NCBI RefSeq assembly: GCF_947623445.1
Contig: NC_135240.1
Span: 11,160,001 to 11,224,000, forward strand
Source: Clavelina lepadiformis
Lineage: Eukaryota; Chordata; Ascidiacea; Aplousobranchia; Clavelinidae
DNA length: 64,000 nt
Reading direction: 5' to 3'
Shown here: positions 12,818-24,746 of the stretch, piece by piece
How the letters are laid out: each line of letters begins with the position of its first letter
How positions within the stretch are numbered: position 1 is the stretch's first letter
Notes under the pieces: generated by a model
What the model was told of the DNA's origin: nothing
What the model saw: only the letters and a program-made list of their open reading frames with translations
Database searches by the model: none
Program-made: the position numbers and the translations under genes

Positions 12818-15800
12818 GGTGATGATAAATTGTAGAAAATAGGATTGAGGCATTCGCTGATACGAAGTGTAATGTATTCAAGTTGGCCAAACCACCATTG
12901 CATATGTAAGTCGGATTGGGTCTTTGGCTTAGACGTGGTTGCAACAAAGTGGAAAGCTTTCAAAGAATGTATTAATATGAATGCGCTAGTCCAAAATTAT
13001 TTGTGCGAAATATGCTTTAAACATAAACTCGTTTAGTTTTTTTCTGGGTACGTGAGCTTAACTCAAACAGAGCTGTGTAATTGCTGTTTAAAGCCAATTT
13101 AAGACTTTCAAATTACAAAAGTTATTTGAAAGTTTTTCGAATGCAGTTTCACAACTCACAGCACGTCCCATGAACCTCTACCGACGATATAGTTATATGA
13201 GATGAAAGCCTTTAACCATATTTGTCAAACACTTAACCGACGCGAAGTTGGTTAACGTTTATTTGATAGTGACTTCTTCGCAATTAAAGTTGATTTCCGT
13301 TTCCTATGATTTTAGGTAAAAGAAAGTGGGATACAAGGCATATGTAACTGAGCTAAGAACTATTTTTAAGAGAGTTTTCTAAAAAAAAACGATAAAAAGA
13401 TGCGGTGACTAAGTATCTGGGTAGAATGCCTAGAATCTAGGCGAGAATGGTTGGAGTTAACATTGTGTGTGCGCAATAAAATCTCAGTTTGTTATACAAA
13501 ACAACGGATAAATATACGCGATTTTGTTACTTTTCGAGTAAATTTACTCTTCAAATTATCAACATTTAAGAAGTTCGGCCTATTAATTAAGTTTTTTCTG
13601 AAGAGATTAAGAGTTTATGTTGTGTTAAATTTATCAATGGCCGATTAATTAATTATTAAAACGGATACTTTCAAGTATTTGTCCAAAATAACCTACAAAG
13701 TCAATTACCGATTAATTAAATTATCTACATGCCGTTGAGTTCTTGCAATTTTAATGTAATCTATCAGTTATGAACTAGTCCACATTTGTTTAAATTTTGA
13801 TTTAATTTTTAAATTTATGTTGTTGAATTTATTTTTATAATTTATTCCATTGATTTATAAAGATTGATGATTTATTGGAATTTATAGAGTTTTTATTAAT
13901 CTATTTAAATTTATTGAAATTTGTATAATTTTATTTTCATTTGTATGTTTTTTCTAGTTTTTAGAAAAATTTTTTTGTTTTGTTTCAATTAAATTATTTC
14001 TTTAGATTTTGTTTCGGTTTTGATAATAAGTTATTCTAATTTGTTCAAATTCATTTGATGTTTTTAGGCTACGTTTATTTCAACTAAAGTGAGTTTTTTA
14101 TGCATTTAATTTATAGTTTTTTGACTATTTTATATAGATGGTTAAATTAAATAATTAATTTAAATGTGTTTAAATTTATTCAGATTCACGAAAATTCTTT
14201 GGAATTTGTTTTAAGTCCTCACTTTTTACAACAAACAGCAAGTGTGTTAAAACGTTACCTATATACGTTTCGAATCAGTCCGAATAAGTAACCGAGGAAC
14301 CGCAAACATTCACTTCAAATAATTTCCCGCAATGTTGCGAACGAGCTTGCAGAAGCACCACAAAGTTGTTTTCCAAAGAAACATGAAATGGATTTTATTA
14401 TGATATTTACCTGTATGAGGAAGGTATCCTATTGCAAATGATCCGACGATCAACAAAAGTTGCAAGACGGCCTTTTTTTCTTTCTTCTGCTGCTTTTGCT
14501 CTTGTGAGTTCTCCATTTGGTGTTTTTTCTTCATAGCTGGTTATTATAAGTATGACGCTCGGTTAAGTCTCGTATAGCACAGTATAACTGGATATCTTTT
14601 TTATAAGCAAACGTATATACTGTATTATACTCGTTTTTATACTGTACCTTCACGTCTCTGGATTTTCCTCAAATAAATAATATAAACGATTCTAGTAGAC
14701 AAAACAGTAATCAAGACCATCGGAATGTAAAAGAAAATTGAGTATCCGACTTTTGAGTACATTTTGAGCATACCCAATCTGCAAAAATAATGCAATAAAA
14801 CCGGTTATAACCAATAAGCCAGAACGTCAATGTTTCAACGCCAATTACCATCTTGGTCTTCTGTTATCGCCAAACTTTCGTTTTGAATACAATCCTTACA
14901 TTTTCAAATAAATCAAGTTACCAAATTTAAACAAATTTTTCTTGAAAAAACATACCATTTACCCAAAATAGCTTGCAAATAATTTCCATTCTGACCTTTC
15001 TGTGTATGATGCGCAGGATGGCCATGCTCTCTCTGGGTTGGAAGCATGTCGATTTATAAGACGAGCACCAAATATAAATACAAATGGAATAAAACCTGCA
15101 CCAAAAGAAATCACCCAAACGACGATAAGAGCCAACTAAAAACAAATTCATATAATTACTTTTACAACTACGAAAAGGGGCGTTTGATGAATTTAAACAA
15201 TACGTTGTTTATGAATTGAGGCTTAGAATTGGCTTAGATTTGAAGTAAAAAATTTAATGTGCAATATTTCACGGCATAAAAATACCTGCTTAATAATGTT
15301 GCAAAGCGTTTAATCATGTGTTAGTGTTATCCTAAAGCAAATTTCTTGCTGTCATATCTATCTTCACCGCTGGCTAGCAACTGCCTGCCTTTGACAAATT
15401 CATGCAGAAAAGAATAAACTTTTCAAACGAATTTCAGTTATTTTATGTGTGATATTGACTAGTAGTTTGACATATTTGGTCATGATGAAACAAGAAGAAG
15501 AAGAAAAGAAACTAAAATTAAATAAGTTGGACTTGGGGTTTTATTATAATTGAAGTGGTCTATGGGCACAAAAATGTTTAGGGATTGTGAGAAATAGTGA
15601 CATTCATTTTCAAACTGTCTCATGCTAGATTGTTGACATCGGCCTGTTGCATCCTTCGATTTTAAGTCTCTGTTCAGCAGCCGTCAACATCATTAAGTTC
15701 ATTAGCAGAATTTTGTGTCAAATGTAATGTGTTAAACTTTTTGGGTGTTGGATGAAGTTTTACTAACTTTTGCATTTCAATCGGTTTTTCTTTATATGTT

Positions 15801-17902
15801 CGTTTCGCTTGGGATTACGAGAAAATATTGAATTAGAGAACATTTAAAAATACTTATTCTGCAACTTTTAAGACTAAAACCAGCTGTGTATCGTCAGCGG
15901 TTTTCGACTTATGGCATTTCTGACGAATTTGTCCCCTTGTTAACCTTTCGGGCGTGGTTGTCATGTTTTCTGCGAACCACCCAAAATCTATTTGGGGTGT
16001 AGTTTTATGACCAAAGGCAGGTGTTCAGTTACCCTTTTCTTAATTTTCAAAAATTTTGATTTTTTACTCCGTCCCAGTGGGTATTCCTTTAAAATAGAGT
16101 AAATCCTAACAAAAATTTAGAGTGTAGCTCCTTTAAGACGAATAGCCTGCGCACTTTACTGGTTACACGGCAACTCCAGCAGCCAATCTTATGAAAAGCA
16201 TGGTGTTCTGAACTTCTTTGGAGCCTATCAGTTAAGTCGAGAGAAGATTCTTAACGTTTCGGCAACCCGAGATTTTTACTGCTGCCCAAGCTTGCGTCCC
16301 GCAAATGTTACTCGAGCGTCGTTATCCAAGCCGTAACACGGCATGGGAGACGGCAGTTACGAGAATGAAATTTCGAAATCTAACCGTGCTTTATTGTCAT
16401 ACCATGTTTCAGTTGTAGTCCGCCCGACGTGACACACTGCGTGATGCCTTACCTTTACGTGTTTGATCGTAATGCGGTTGAACCAATGAGGATACATAAT
16501 TGAAGTTAAGCGGAAGAAAGCAAACAATAATATGTGAAGTGACGTTGCTACAGATGTAAAATTGTCTCCGGCCCAAAATATCTGTAAAGTTTTAAAGATG
16601 TGATTGGTTCATCTGAATCACAAAGCTATTGTTGAAACAAGTAAATTAGAGCAAAACCTTTGGATAAAAACTTTTAACCTATAGTTTTTCTTTGTTAATG
16701 TTAGATTATTATACAGATTTAATTAGATTGTTAAATGTTTATATTAATAGTTTAAGTTTATAACCAACCAACCAACTAACTAATTAACTTTCAAGTTGGC
16801 CAAATCTATTTTTTATCTTTTAGAAAAGACAAATCCATACTTTGTATATAATTATAGATATGAAATCACACATGCATTTCTAATCATATTTAGTACTTTG
16901 CACAAAGCATCCGAAAGGTTCCAAGAAAGAAAACCCCAAGTGCGTCGATATAAGAAGAGAGGACTGAGCATTGCTGATATAAGGTCAGAAAAGCAAATGC
17001 TGAAGATGACGTAGTTGAACTTTGACCTAAAGAAGAAGGTTATTGTGTTTAAGTGAGTACCTCTTTGTTTATTTGGATGTAGATTAAAATAATTTATTTA
17101 TTTTGAAATTTTGATGCCAATAACAGGTCATATATGTTAAAACCTTATACGTTGACGTTGTGTTAAGAAAAATTGTTTATACAGAAGCAAAGAAAATATT
17201 TGTCTCACTTTAACTTCGGCGATCGGTAAATGACGATGATTGTCACAATGTTTCCAACAACTCCAAAGACAAAAAGAGGTAATATAATGGAAGCTGTTAT
17301 TGCAATTTCGGTTTCACCAAACATCAGCCTGAAATTAACATATATAAAACAAAGTTACGGCTGCCACTAGCTATTTGAGAGAAGGGAGCATTATGGGCCA
17401 CTGCCACGAACCCAAGTTTTTGGCACCACATAGGGGACTTTATTGTATGTATATTATTTATATATACATTTACATATATCATAAGTTTTAGACATTCGAA
17501 AACTTGACTGAATTCTTTTAATCACATAATAATACACGAATTCGACGGCGTTAAATATTGGTCGCGATAAATTAATTGCTAGAATTTAGTTCGATTATTT
17601 CTATCGCGTTTATGGAAATCTGATGGAGCAAAGCGAATTTTTGAATTAATTCAGCTGTATGTACACAAATGGGAATACATTTTATTTGCAGCCAATTTTA
17701 AGCATTTTTTAAAGAGTAAATGTTTTGGGCTCCCGGTGGGTAAACTCGATAGTTTTAGGCCCAGATCTCGAAACGTGTTAATCTCCCTCAACACAATTTT
17801 AAATATGTAACCGAAAAATACTTACTTGAACGTATCATTTGCCAAGCTCAGCATGTCTGTAGTAGAAATAACCTTGCTTGTTGGTGATTCGCTAAACGAC
17901 AT
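12818..17902 (-). CDS. GPCR-B: seven-transmembrane receptor, exons 1-8 (unit 1)
   Basis: Rhodopsin-like receptor; ligand unknown. Minus-strand exons: 17826-17902 (ATG at 17902; MSFSESPTSKV, N-glycosylation site NDT), 17209-17328 (TM1, GVVGNIVT), 16897-17026 (TM2, SDLISAM; ends LCK), 16453-16581 (TM3), 14996-15135 (TM4 to loop 2), 14648-14778 (TM5, FFYIPM), 14411-14536 (loop 3 rich in K/Q/E, then TM6), 12818-12956 (TM7, CLNPIFYNL). All GT-AG junctions keep frame, giving 330 codons plus two bases. Start chosen as the only ATG in exon 1 followed by an intact frame; GPCR-C, D and F start the same way. The pre-TM3 Cys, TM2 Asp and NPxFY are present. DRY is replaced by FFRLTS, and TM6 reads FAIGYLPHT instead of CWxP. 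The tail exon was not identified; a candidate read near 12500 is broken by a stop in unit 2. Very close to GPCR-C and GPCR-F. Confidence 0.9.
15625..15722 (+). pseudogene. Stub of a transposon-type ORF in a GPCR-B intron (unit 1)
   Basis: Plus-strand sequence encoding VDIGLLHPSILSLCSAAV and onward, matching the start of the longer frame at 54628-55176 in unit 3. Unit 1 then jumps directly to sequence that lies about 600 bp further on in the other copies, sharing a short AATGT-like overlap at the joint. This is an internal deletion of an element already resident in the intron between the TM3 and TM4 exons. Confidence 0.7.
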
Positions 17903-19916
17903 GATTCTTACTCTTACTATAACCTAACGGGAATCTAAAGGCTCTGCTACTTTTGAAGTCGTCTGTGAGATTATGAAGAATCTTCAACCGCGTTGAAAAA
18001 GTATCCGTTTCTAAAGAAATATGTTGTCGATTAATTATTCATCATTAATTATGACGCTACAATTGAAGAATTTCTGTTAACACTCATGCATATTTAAAGA
18101 AAAGTAGGTTTCCCATGCACGAAAGCAGCCTGTAGGCAACTATAAGATATGTATATGAAAGTAATTCAGTTATGTCTCAAAATTCGCAAAATGAAACAAC
18201 AAAAAAAGTGCATAAAAATCCAATGACCAAGTTAATTATTGAAATTCTTACAAGCTCCAGAAACTATTATTAATATTATGATCACGTATACAAACATACG
18301 GACCCAATATCATATATTCACCGTCCCGAATCAAATCAATCGTTATTCAATTCTTTTTTATGAAAAATTAATATTCAGTATTTACAAAATTTATTTAAGC
18401 TTTTCTTCACTTCAATTTAGTACTAAATTTAAAAAAGTATAATCAATGATAAATTGGATTGTAGTTTAACCTCTAATTCTTGCAATATAAAGAAATAAAA
18501 TGCATTTTTTGATCAATTAATATGCATATGATGAGAAATATTTCTATTTTCAATGTGGATATGTCAAAAATCGTGCTTTTCTTGTTGATTTTTAAATGTT
18601 TTTAACTTAGTTAATTATTTTATCCCATTTTTTTTCCCATTTCATTGGCCCACGCGGTATTTTTCGAAATCACTTATATTAATTATCAACTGAATCGCCT
18701 GCGTAATTTATGGCCAACTTACATTTCGAGAAATTGGCATTTTAGTGTTTGCTTTCTTTGTCTATTCCTCTATATACTATAGTATAGAGTATAGATTATA
18801 GAGCAATAGATAGTAGAGATAATAGTTAATGTAGATAATAGAGCAATAGATAGATAATATACTATAGACTCTAGAGCAGGGGTGCGCAACTGTTCAAATT
18901 AATTTTATTGCATCACAATTTATTTCTAAGATTAGAAATTAGCAGTAAACACTCAAGTGGCTCGCGCAATCATTGGTAAATCGCATGTGGCCCTTTGGCC
19001 AAAAAGGTTGGACACCTCTGACCTACAGGTATATATTTCAATAGTATTGCGATTGTAAAATAACGGTAACAAACAACATAATTTTGATAGCTTTGAAGAT
19101 GAAAAAGGCAACAAAAATCTAAACCGAAATGGCAGCAATTTCGGGTCAAGGAAATAGTGTTCTATAAAACTCATATAACACTTTTGCAAAATGTGTACAA
19201 ACCATTTGTCATGTTAGTTGTATACAGAAAACAGCAAACGAAAATGTATCGTTTTATAATTATAGTACAAAGCTATTAGTTTAAAATATAAGCTGCAAGC
19301 ATTTGATTTACGTACATGCAATGCAGTCCTTTCTCAAATTACGCTATAAAAGACCATAAATTTGTAATGATATGAAAGAGCAATAAAACTTAAGTTGCAA
19401 ATACTTCGATTCAGGGGAATAATGCAAGAAACAAAGTAAAGTGTTTCATTTTTGGCGAGCAGATTCTTTCTCGTTGCTTTGTTTGTTGTAACCTTGTCAA
19501 TAATGTTAACGGAAACTGGTTTTAGCTTGATGCTGCTGATAACTGATTGCCGCAAATCTGTTTGATAGTGTTCTTTGTTTCTTTCCGGATTTTTGTGTTA
19601 AAATTGAAAAAAGACTTTTTAAAAAGAATATGTCTACACATAACGCTATACACCAGATGATATAGCTTAAAATGCATTTATCCACCTCTGCTGTAATCGG
19701 ACTTAAAATTTCGGCTGATGATTAAAGGGGCTTATAATCTTACAGTAAGCAGGTTGCAGTAGGTTACTTTAAGAAAGTTACAGTATTATTAATACAATAG
19801 AATAACATAGAAACGCTTGTCAATTTCCCTTGCCGTTTTTATTTGGTAAATATACTTTTATGCTTTTCTTCAATTGCAGTAAGAACCAGCATCGTATCAT
19901 ATAGTACTGTACTTAC
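17903..19916. other. Upstream region of GPCR-B, mostly non-coding
   Basis: It should hold the GPCR-B promoter; no element was recognised with certainty. Around 18770-18876 is a simple TATAGA/AGCAATAGATAG-type repeat not seen in units 2 or 3, followed by a hAT-like fragment. From about 19024 the sequence matches 33080 onward and 59248 onward, which is the region downstream of GPCR-D. Confidence 0.5.
18877..19020. mobile_element. hAT-type MITE fragment
   Basis: Begins CAGGGGTGCGCAACTG and ends GGTTGGACACCTCTG, whose reverse complement starts CAGAGGTGTCCAACC; these are degenerate hAT-style inverted ends. The flanking octamers CTCTAGAG and ACCTACAG agree at only 5 of 8 positions, so a target duplication is not certain. 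It replaces DNA present in units 2 and 3. Confidence 0.55.
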
Positions 19917-19954
19917 GGTGAAGCTAGGTTGTAAAAAACAGGATTGAGGCATTC
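19917..19954 (-). pseudogene. Truncated GPCR-D TM7 exon at the unit 1/2 junction
   Basis: The minus strand reads ECLNPVFYNLASP followed by the donor GTAAGT, the same as the end of the GPCR-D TM7 exon (33981-34018). Homology stops within the codons before the Glu, and the sequence continues as the left edge of unit 2. The rest of that receptor is absent. It marks the recombination point. Confidence 0.88.
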
Positions 19955-22900
19955 TTCTGTGTTTTGAAATAATGAATTTATTTGACCCGTTTGTTGAATG
20001 CACTAAAATTACTGCTATGTTCTGCATATGCTGTTAGTAAGTAAGAATAGTTACGTTCGAACAGACACGTTGGTTACACACTCATAAACTTTTCCGAGTC
20101 TAAATACTTATAGTAAATACGGTATAGTCAGGGCAAGTAAAATGTACATGATGTAATATATTAGAATAACATAAAATCATGTTATGGGACAAGCAATCTG
20201 GTAAATATATTCATTAAATTTGTATGGAATCGTCATTTTGATATAAGTCACCCTGTGCATCCACCACGTGTATACTTGTCGATATAGTAGATTAGGACAA
20301 AGCGGACCAAATTATGATTACGAAATGGATGTTGCAATAGCAAAATGTTTTCCAAAAACACGTAATGGTGCTTCTACATTGTGTGTGAGCTCCAACTATT
20401 TTGAATGAAGACAATTCTAGCAAATTTTATACATGTAACCTACAACGTAGCTTTCGATTACAGTATGTGTAGCGTTGCAATATAATGTTATGTTGCATAA
20501 AAGTTAGTGGTGCTAATACGCTATATTTCTAGAAATAGTTAGGTTAATACTTCACGTATTCAGACACCAGATGTAATGTTTACGCAGCGTAGCACAAAAA
20601 AGCTGAAAAACAAGTAGCGTATGTTCTTGTCTGGACGCAGGTATTGACCTAAACAAATTAACAAATAGATGCAGAGCATTTGTAAGCTTATGGATTTATC
20701 GTTTCAGCTAGTTTGTTGGAAATACCAGTTTTAATACTTTTTAAGCGATAGGTTTTACATCTTTTTCAGCTTTAATGCATTGGACATTTACCATAGCACA
20801 GTCGTCAAAAAGTTATTTAAAAACGTTTTACAATGAAAAGTGGAAAAAACAGTTAGCTGGGGGGACTTGGAAGAGCGCTCATATATTACTAGGTATAGCT
20901 ACTCTTTGCATAAAAACGTATCGCATATAATTGCATAATATCAACAACTGTAGCCTATCACAGAAAACGTGTACCCTGGAAGCCAAAAAAATCTTGCATT
21001 GTGCAAATATTAACAATCGGAGCTAAGCAACCATCTATACTGTTCCACACCGAAGGCCAAATGCCAAGACAGTTACAACAAATTGACATATACCCTATAT
21101 ACCAAACGTTCTTATCAGGCCCTACAGGAACTCCTGTCGTACAGGAAGGTATCACTTTGTTACAACTGAATGCAGTAGGGCACACAAAGACAAAGATCAG
21201 GGTTGTCAAACAACTGGCGCAAAAGCACAAATCAACAACCATGCATACTAACTCAAGAGACTCATGCAAGTTACAGATCCAGCTTCAAGATCTTAGGATA
21301 CTAACTAGCAACCCACACTGACAGTAACAACCATTAAACTGCCACATTTTTGAGAAAGACTACCAGATGTAGTACAACTGCGGTCTGCCTTGCAGGTTTA
21401 CCAATGGAGTGGAAAGCAGTTGATGTTGAAGTCGTAAAAACCATCAACTTATATACAAACCGACTTTAATTAACCTCTGTAAGAAATCCATTTCCAGCTT
21501 TAAACTTTCATGTGTTTATGCAGGAAACTTCAACTGCCGTAGTACTGCATGAGAATATAAAGCAAACAATGTCAATGGCGTACATGTAGCGTCAAAGTAT
21601 GGTGAAAAACTACTTACCATATCTAACGTTTTGCCCCGGCCAATTTCCAACAAGAGCTTCCAGGTAGTGGACCTTCCACAAATCTAGTGGGACAGTTCAC
21701 AAAACTGGTCAAATCTGGAGTCAGTAACTTGCCAGCTCCACCCACACTTAATGCAAAAGTATAGCTTACGCAGCCTTCTAAAGTCTATCACAAAGCAATT
21801 GGCAGTGAATGGCCGTTCTGATGGACAAATAAGGAACATCTTCTCTTTGTAAAAAACCAATACAGCAAGAGGTGTAAAATGTCCAAAGCCGATAGGATTC
21901 ACACTATCAAGTTAATTGGATATGACGCTCGTTGATGTATTGCCAATAATAATTGGCTGCCAAAAAAACAACTACACACATTTTTTGCAGGTACTTGCGG
22001 AAATTGCTCCAGCCAAGTTAAAAGGGTTACCTTTTCAATTTCAAAGGGTAATGTTAGAAACAAAATATCTTTTCAAGCAATAGGGCAAACGTGGAATACC
22101 CAGCACTACACAGCCTTCTCCCAGGATTTTAGAGCTTTGATCATCAATGCATGAAATGGCGCATCTCCATTCAACCGCATGGGATCTAAATCTTTTAGCT
22201 TCATGCATGTGCGGAGCAGAGCCGCATACTGCGGATGGTGTACTGTACCTGAATGAAAAATCTTTCGCCCTCCTAACAAAACCTCACAGCCAAGGCGATG
22301 GTATGGCAAAGTGGCTGGAACGCCTTGTCATCACCTTTTGACATCATCTTTTGATGAGCTTAAATCACACGCAAGAAGAAGATAGCGTCAGCTCATGCTA
22401 TTTCACTTTAAAAAAGAAGAAACATGTATAAATGTTTTAAGTAGTAACTTTCAATTAAATGAAAATCATCTGAAATATTACCTTAAAAGACAATGTTCCT
22501 TTTTAGGAATTATCTACCTATACTTTTCATGCTTGCCTCAGCAGGGGATTATGCTAGATTATGTTTTCATCCTAAACCGTTTGGGCCTATTGTACTAACT
22601 GCTTTCAGCAATTCAAATACACTGTGCTTCGATGTTGTTTCAATTTTTTCTGTTTCTCAATTTACGCTTTTAGTCTTCAAAACATGAGCAAAACCTGTCG
22701 AGTTTGCAAAATAGCCACGGTGCGATCTCATCGAGGTGTAAAAAGTGTGCCTTCAACTTTTGAGTAAACTATACAAACAAAAACACCAAGAAAAAAGCTA
22801 TAAAATGTCTATCTGAAGTTTAAGAACGCAGTTAAACATTTACAAGTCTACACTATCCACGTGCTAATTTGTGGAGTATTTTGATCAAGTATTTTTTCCA

Positions 22901-24746
22901 CGCCCCAGACCTCACTCCCTAAATGATAAAAAGTTGCTAACTTCATCACAAACTATTGGTTGAACTTAAAAAAAAAGCAACAAATACATAGTATTTGTGA
23001 ACGTATAGCTTTATCGCGTAGTGAAAAAAACTTAATGAATTTAATTTCAGTGAGGTATATGACAAAATTTGCTTTTCAACTTGTAGGCTGCAGGATACGT
23101 TAAAACTTATGCCAAAACTTATATCATCCTTAATTCTTCATGCATTTATCCACGACCATTTTTTCCAGGTTACAATGCAGGAGGGGTGAATACATTTAGA
23201 AGGATGTTTATTCATCACAAAAAACACAAAACATAAAAAATAAAGAAAAGTTTCAGCTATCAATGGAATTACGTTTGTTACCTGTACATGTCTTATTGGC
23301 TAAAGATTATGTAGATGTGAATGCATAACCGTAATTAATCAGAAAGCAAAAACTAGGCTATAATATAGGCTACAAAGTGACGTTGAAGCCAAAGTATAAT
23401 GTTGTAAGACAATACATATTTTTACTGAAATGCCTCAAGAAGCAACTGTGTTTTGTACAAAATGTTAGGCTAATCAATCAGGGAAGTTAGCGCTTCAAGA
23501 ACAATTTCAATTAACACTACGTATATAGGAAAACAACATCAAGCGAAGATCTTCAAACCAGCAAAAAGCATTTTTTAATTTAAAATGTGTAGAATTTGGT
23601 TTGCGTGTACAAATGTATATAAACAGTAAGTTTTCTATACCATTTATAATTTCAGAATACAAAATATACAGTAAAAGCCCAAAACTTGTATACTCAAAAT
23701 GGTAGAGTAGGCTATACCAAAGTATACACTACCATTTTATATGATTTTAAAATACATTTCATTTTTAAAAAGCAAACTGCATTCCTTTTTAGTTAGCCCT
23801 TGTAAGTTCTATTGCTGCTGACTTTAACATATTCATGATTTGTTGCTTATAGAAAATCGTTATACAAGACTGCATTCCTAGCAATCAAAATAAAATGTTT
23901 TGTTCATTTCGGTTGTGTTTACATTGCGCTGCTCTGTTATCGCATTGACGTAATTTGCCTTGATAATAAGCAAAACTCAACCAGCCACAATTCACCAGTA
24001 ACATCAACATCGCTCTAAATTACAGCACGTATAAATGAACACTATACGTTGCACAATAATCAAAAATACCAAGTGTGCGAAGATAAACAATTGTGCGAAT
24101 AGTTACAACATCACATTGAAACTTGCATTGTATAATACAGTGCGTACATACCAGGACAATATACGTTATCACTATAATCTTCCAGTTGCCGGGACTATAT
24201 GCGGTGTGTTACAGTTTACCTAATGCCTAAACGGCTATTAAATGTATGCAGTAACAATTTGATTATAGCTAAAACACAATACCAGCTTATATTACGACGA
24301 GGTACAGCAGTAACAACCAAATTACAAATTATTATTATTCTTCCGCGGATGAATTCATGCTTGTTCTTTTGTTTATACCGTATTTTGATCCAAAGTGTTA
24401 ATGCAAACTTGTTTTGACGTGTTACGGGGAGTATTGGATTTGCCCCAAATCTTCATAATTAACGCCATTGTTTCATGCCACATTTTTCTGTTAATATTGG
24501 TTAAAAATTTTCATAAAATGTTTATAAAAACATACCTATATTTTTAATTATAACCTGACTTGTTGTTTAGGCAAAGATTTTATAGTTTTGCTGCTGGTAT
24601 ATGCAGGTAATACTAAAACAGCATTTGTTTATGCAACTTGGATTTTTTAACTTTTCATATTTATATTTGTGAAAGAATGATTACGCATTACGTCATCTGT
24701 TGTCACAAATACATTAGGGGGGCAAACTACGTCAAACACAACTTAC
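19955..24746. other. Left part of unit 2, mostly non-coding
   Basis: Counterpart of 6852-12817. No intact gene recognised. The open frames at 20958-21321 occur on both strands over the same DNA and are conserved only because the copies are recent. The C-tail exon of GPCR-C is expected near the right end but was not identified. Confidence 0.5.
21618..22250 (-). pseudogene. Possible degraded exons of an unknown gene (unit 2 copy)
   Basis: Same two minus-strand stretches as at 8513-9140. The frame through LNGDAPFHAL is open for 67 codons (22309-22106), then stops. The second stretch carries the same one-base shortfall as unit 1 and stops after CELSH. Low confidence that this was ever a gene. 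Confidence 0.3.

Larger units (their letters stand above)
6852..19954. repeat. Segmental duplication unit 1 (about 13.1 kb)
   Basis: The sequence from 6852 is matched over long stretches by 19955 onward (unit 2), 60148 onward (unit 4) and, for its right two thirds, 50050-60147 (unit 3). The unit contains a left non-receptor part (6852-12817), the GPCR-B exons (12818-17902) and a right part ending in a truncated GPCR-D TM7 exon. Copies differ by point changes and by block indels: extra DNA at about 10865-11585 here, and a loss of about 600 bp at 15722. Similarity was judged by eye and not quantified. Confidence 0.9.

Noticed and set aside
14927..15151. Minus-strand frame MNLFLVGSYRRLGDFFW at the TM4 exon (also at 26909 and 53886)
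   Set aside because: Shadow frame of the TM4 exon, which is read one base over as VVWVISFGAGF.
16796..17014. Plus-strand 72-codon open frame ending RSEKQMLKMT, repeated at 29380-29598
   Set aside because: It is the reverse strand of the TM2 exon of GPCR-B and GPCR-C; the minus-strand reading fits the receptor family and splice sites.
18770..18876. TATAGA/ATAGATAG-rich tract as a CRISPR-like or regulatory array
   Set aside because: Units are irregular and merge without unique spacers; simple low-complexity repeat.
19334..19555. Minus-strand frame (DLRQSVISSIKLKPVSV) as a GPCR-D C-tail
   Set aside because: No acceptor in the right phase with a good pyrimidine tract, and the equivalent frame ends early at 33540-33640; not strong enough to call.
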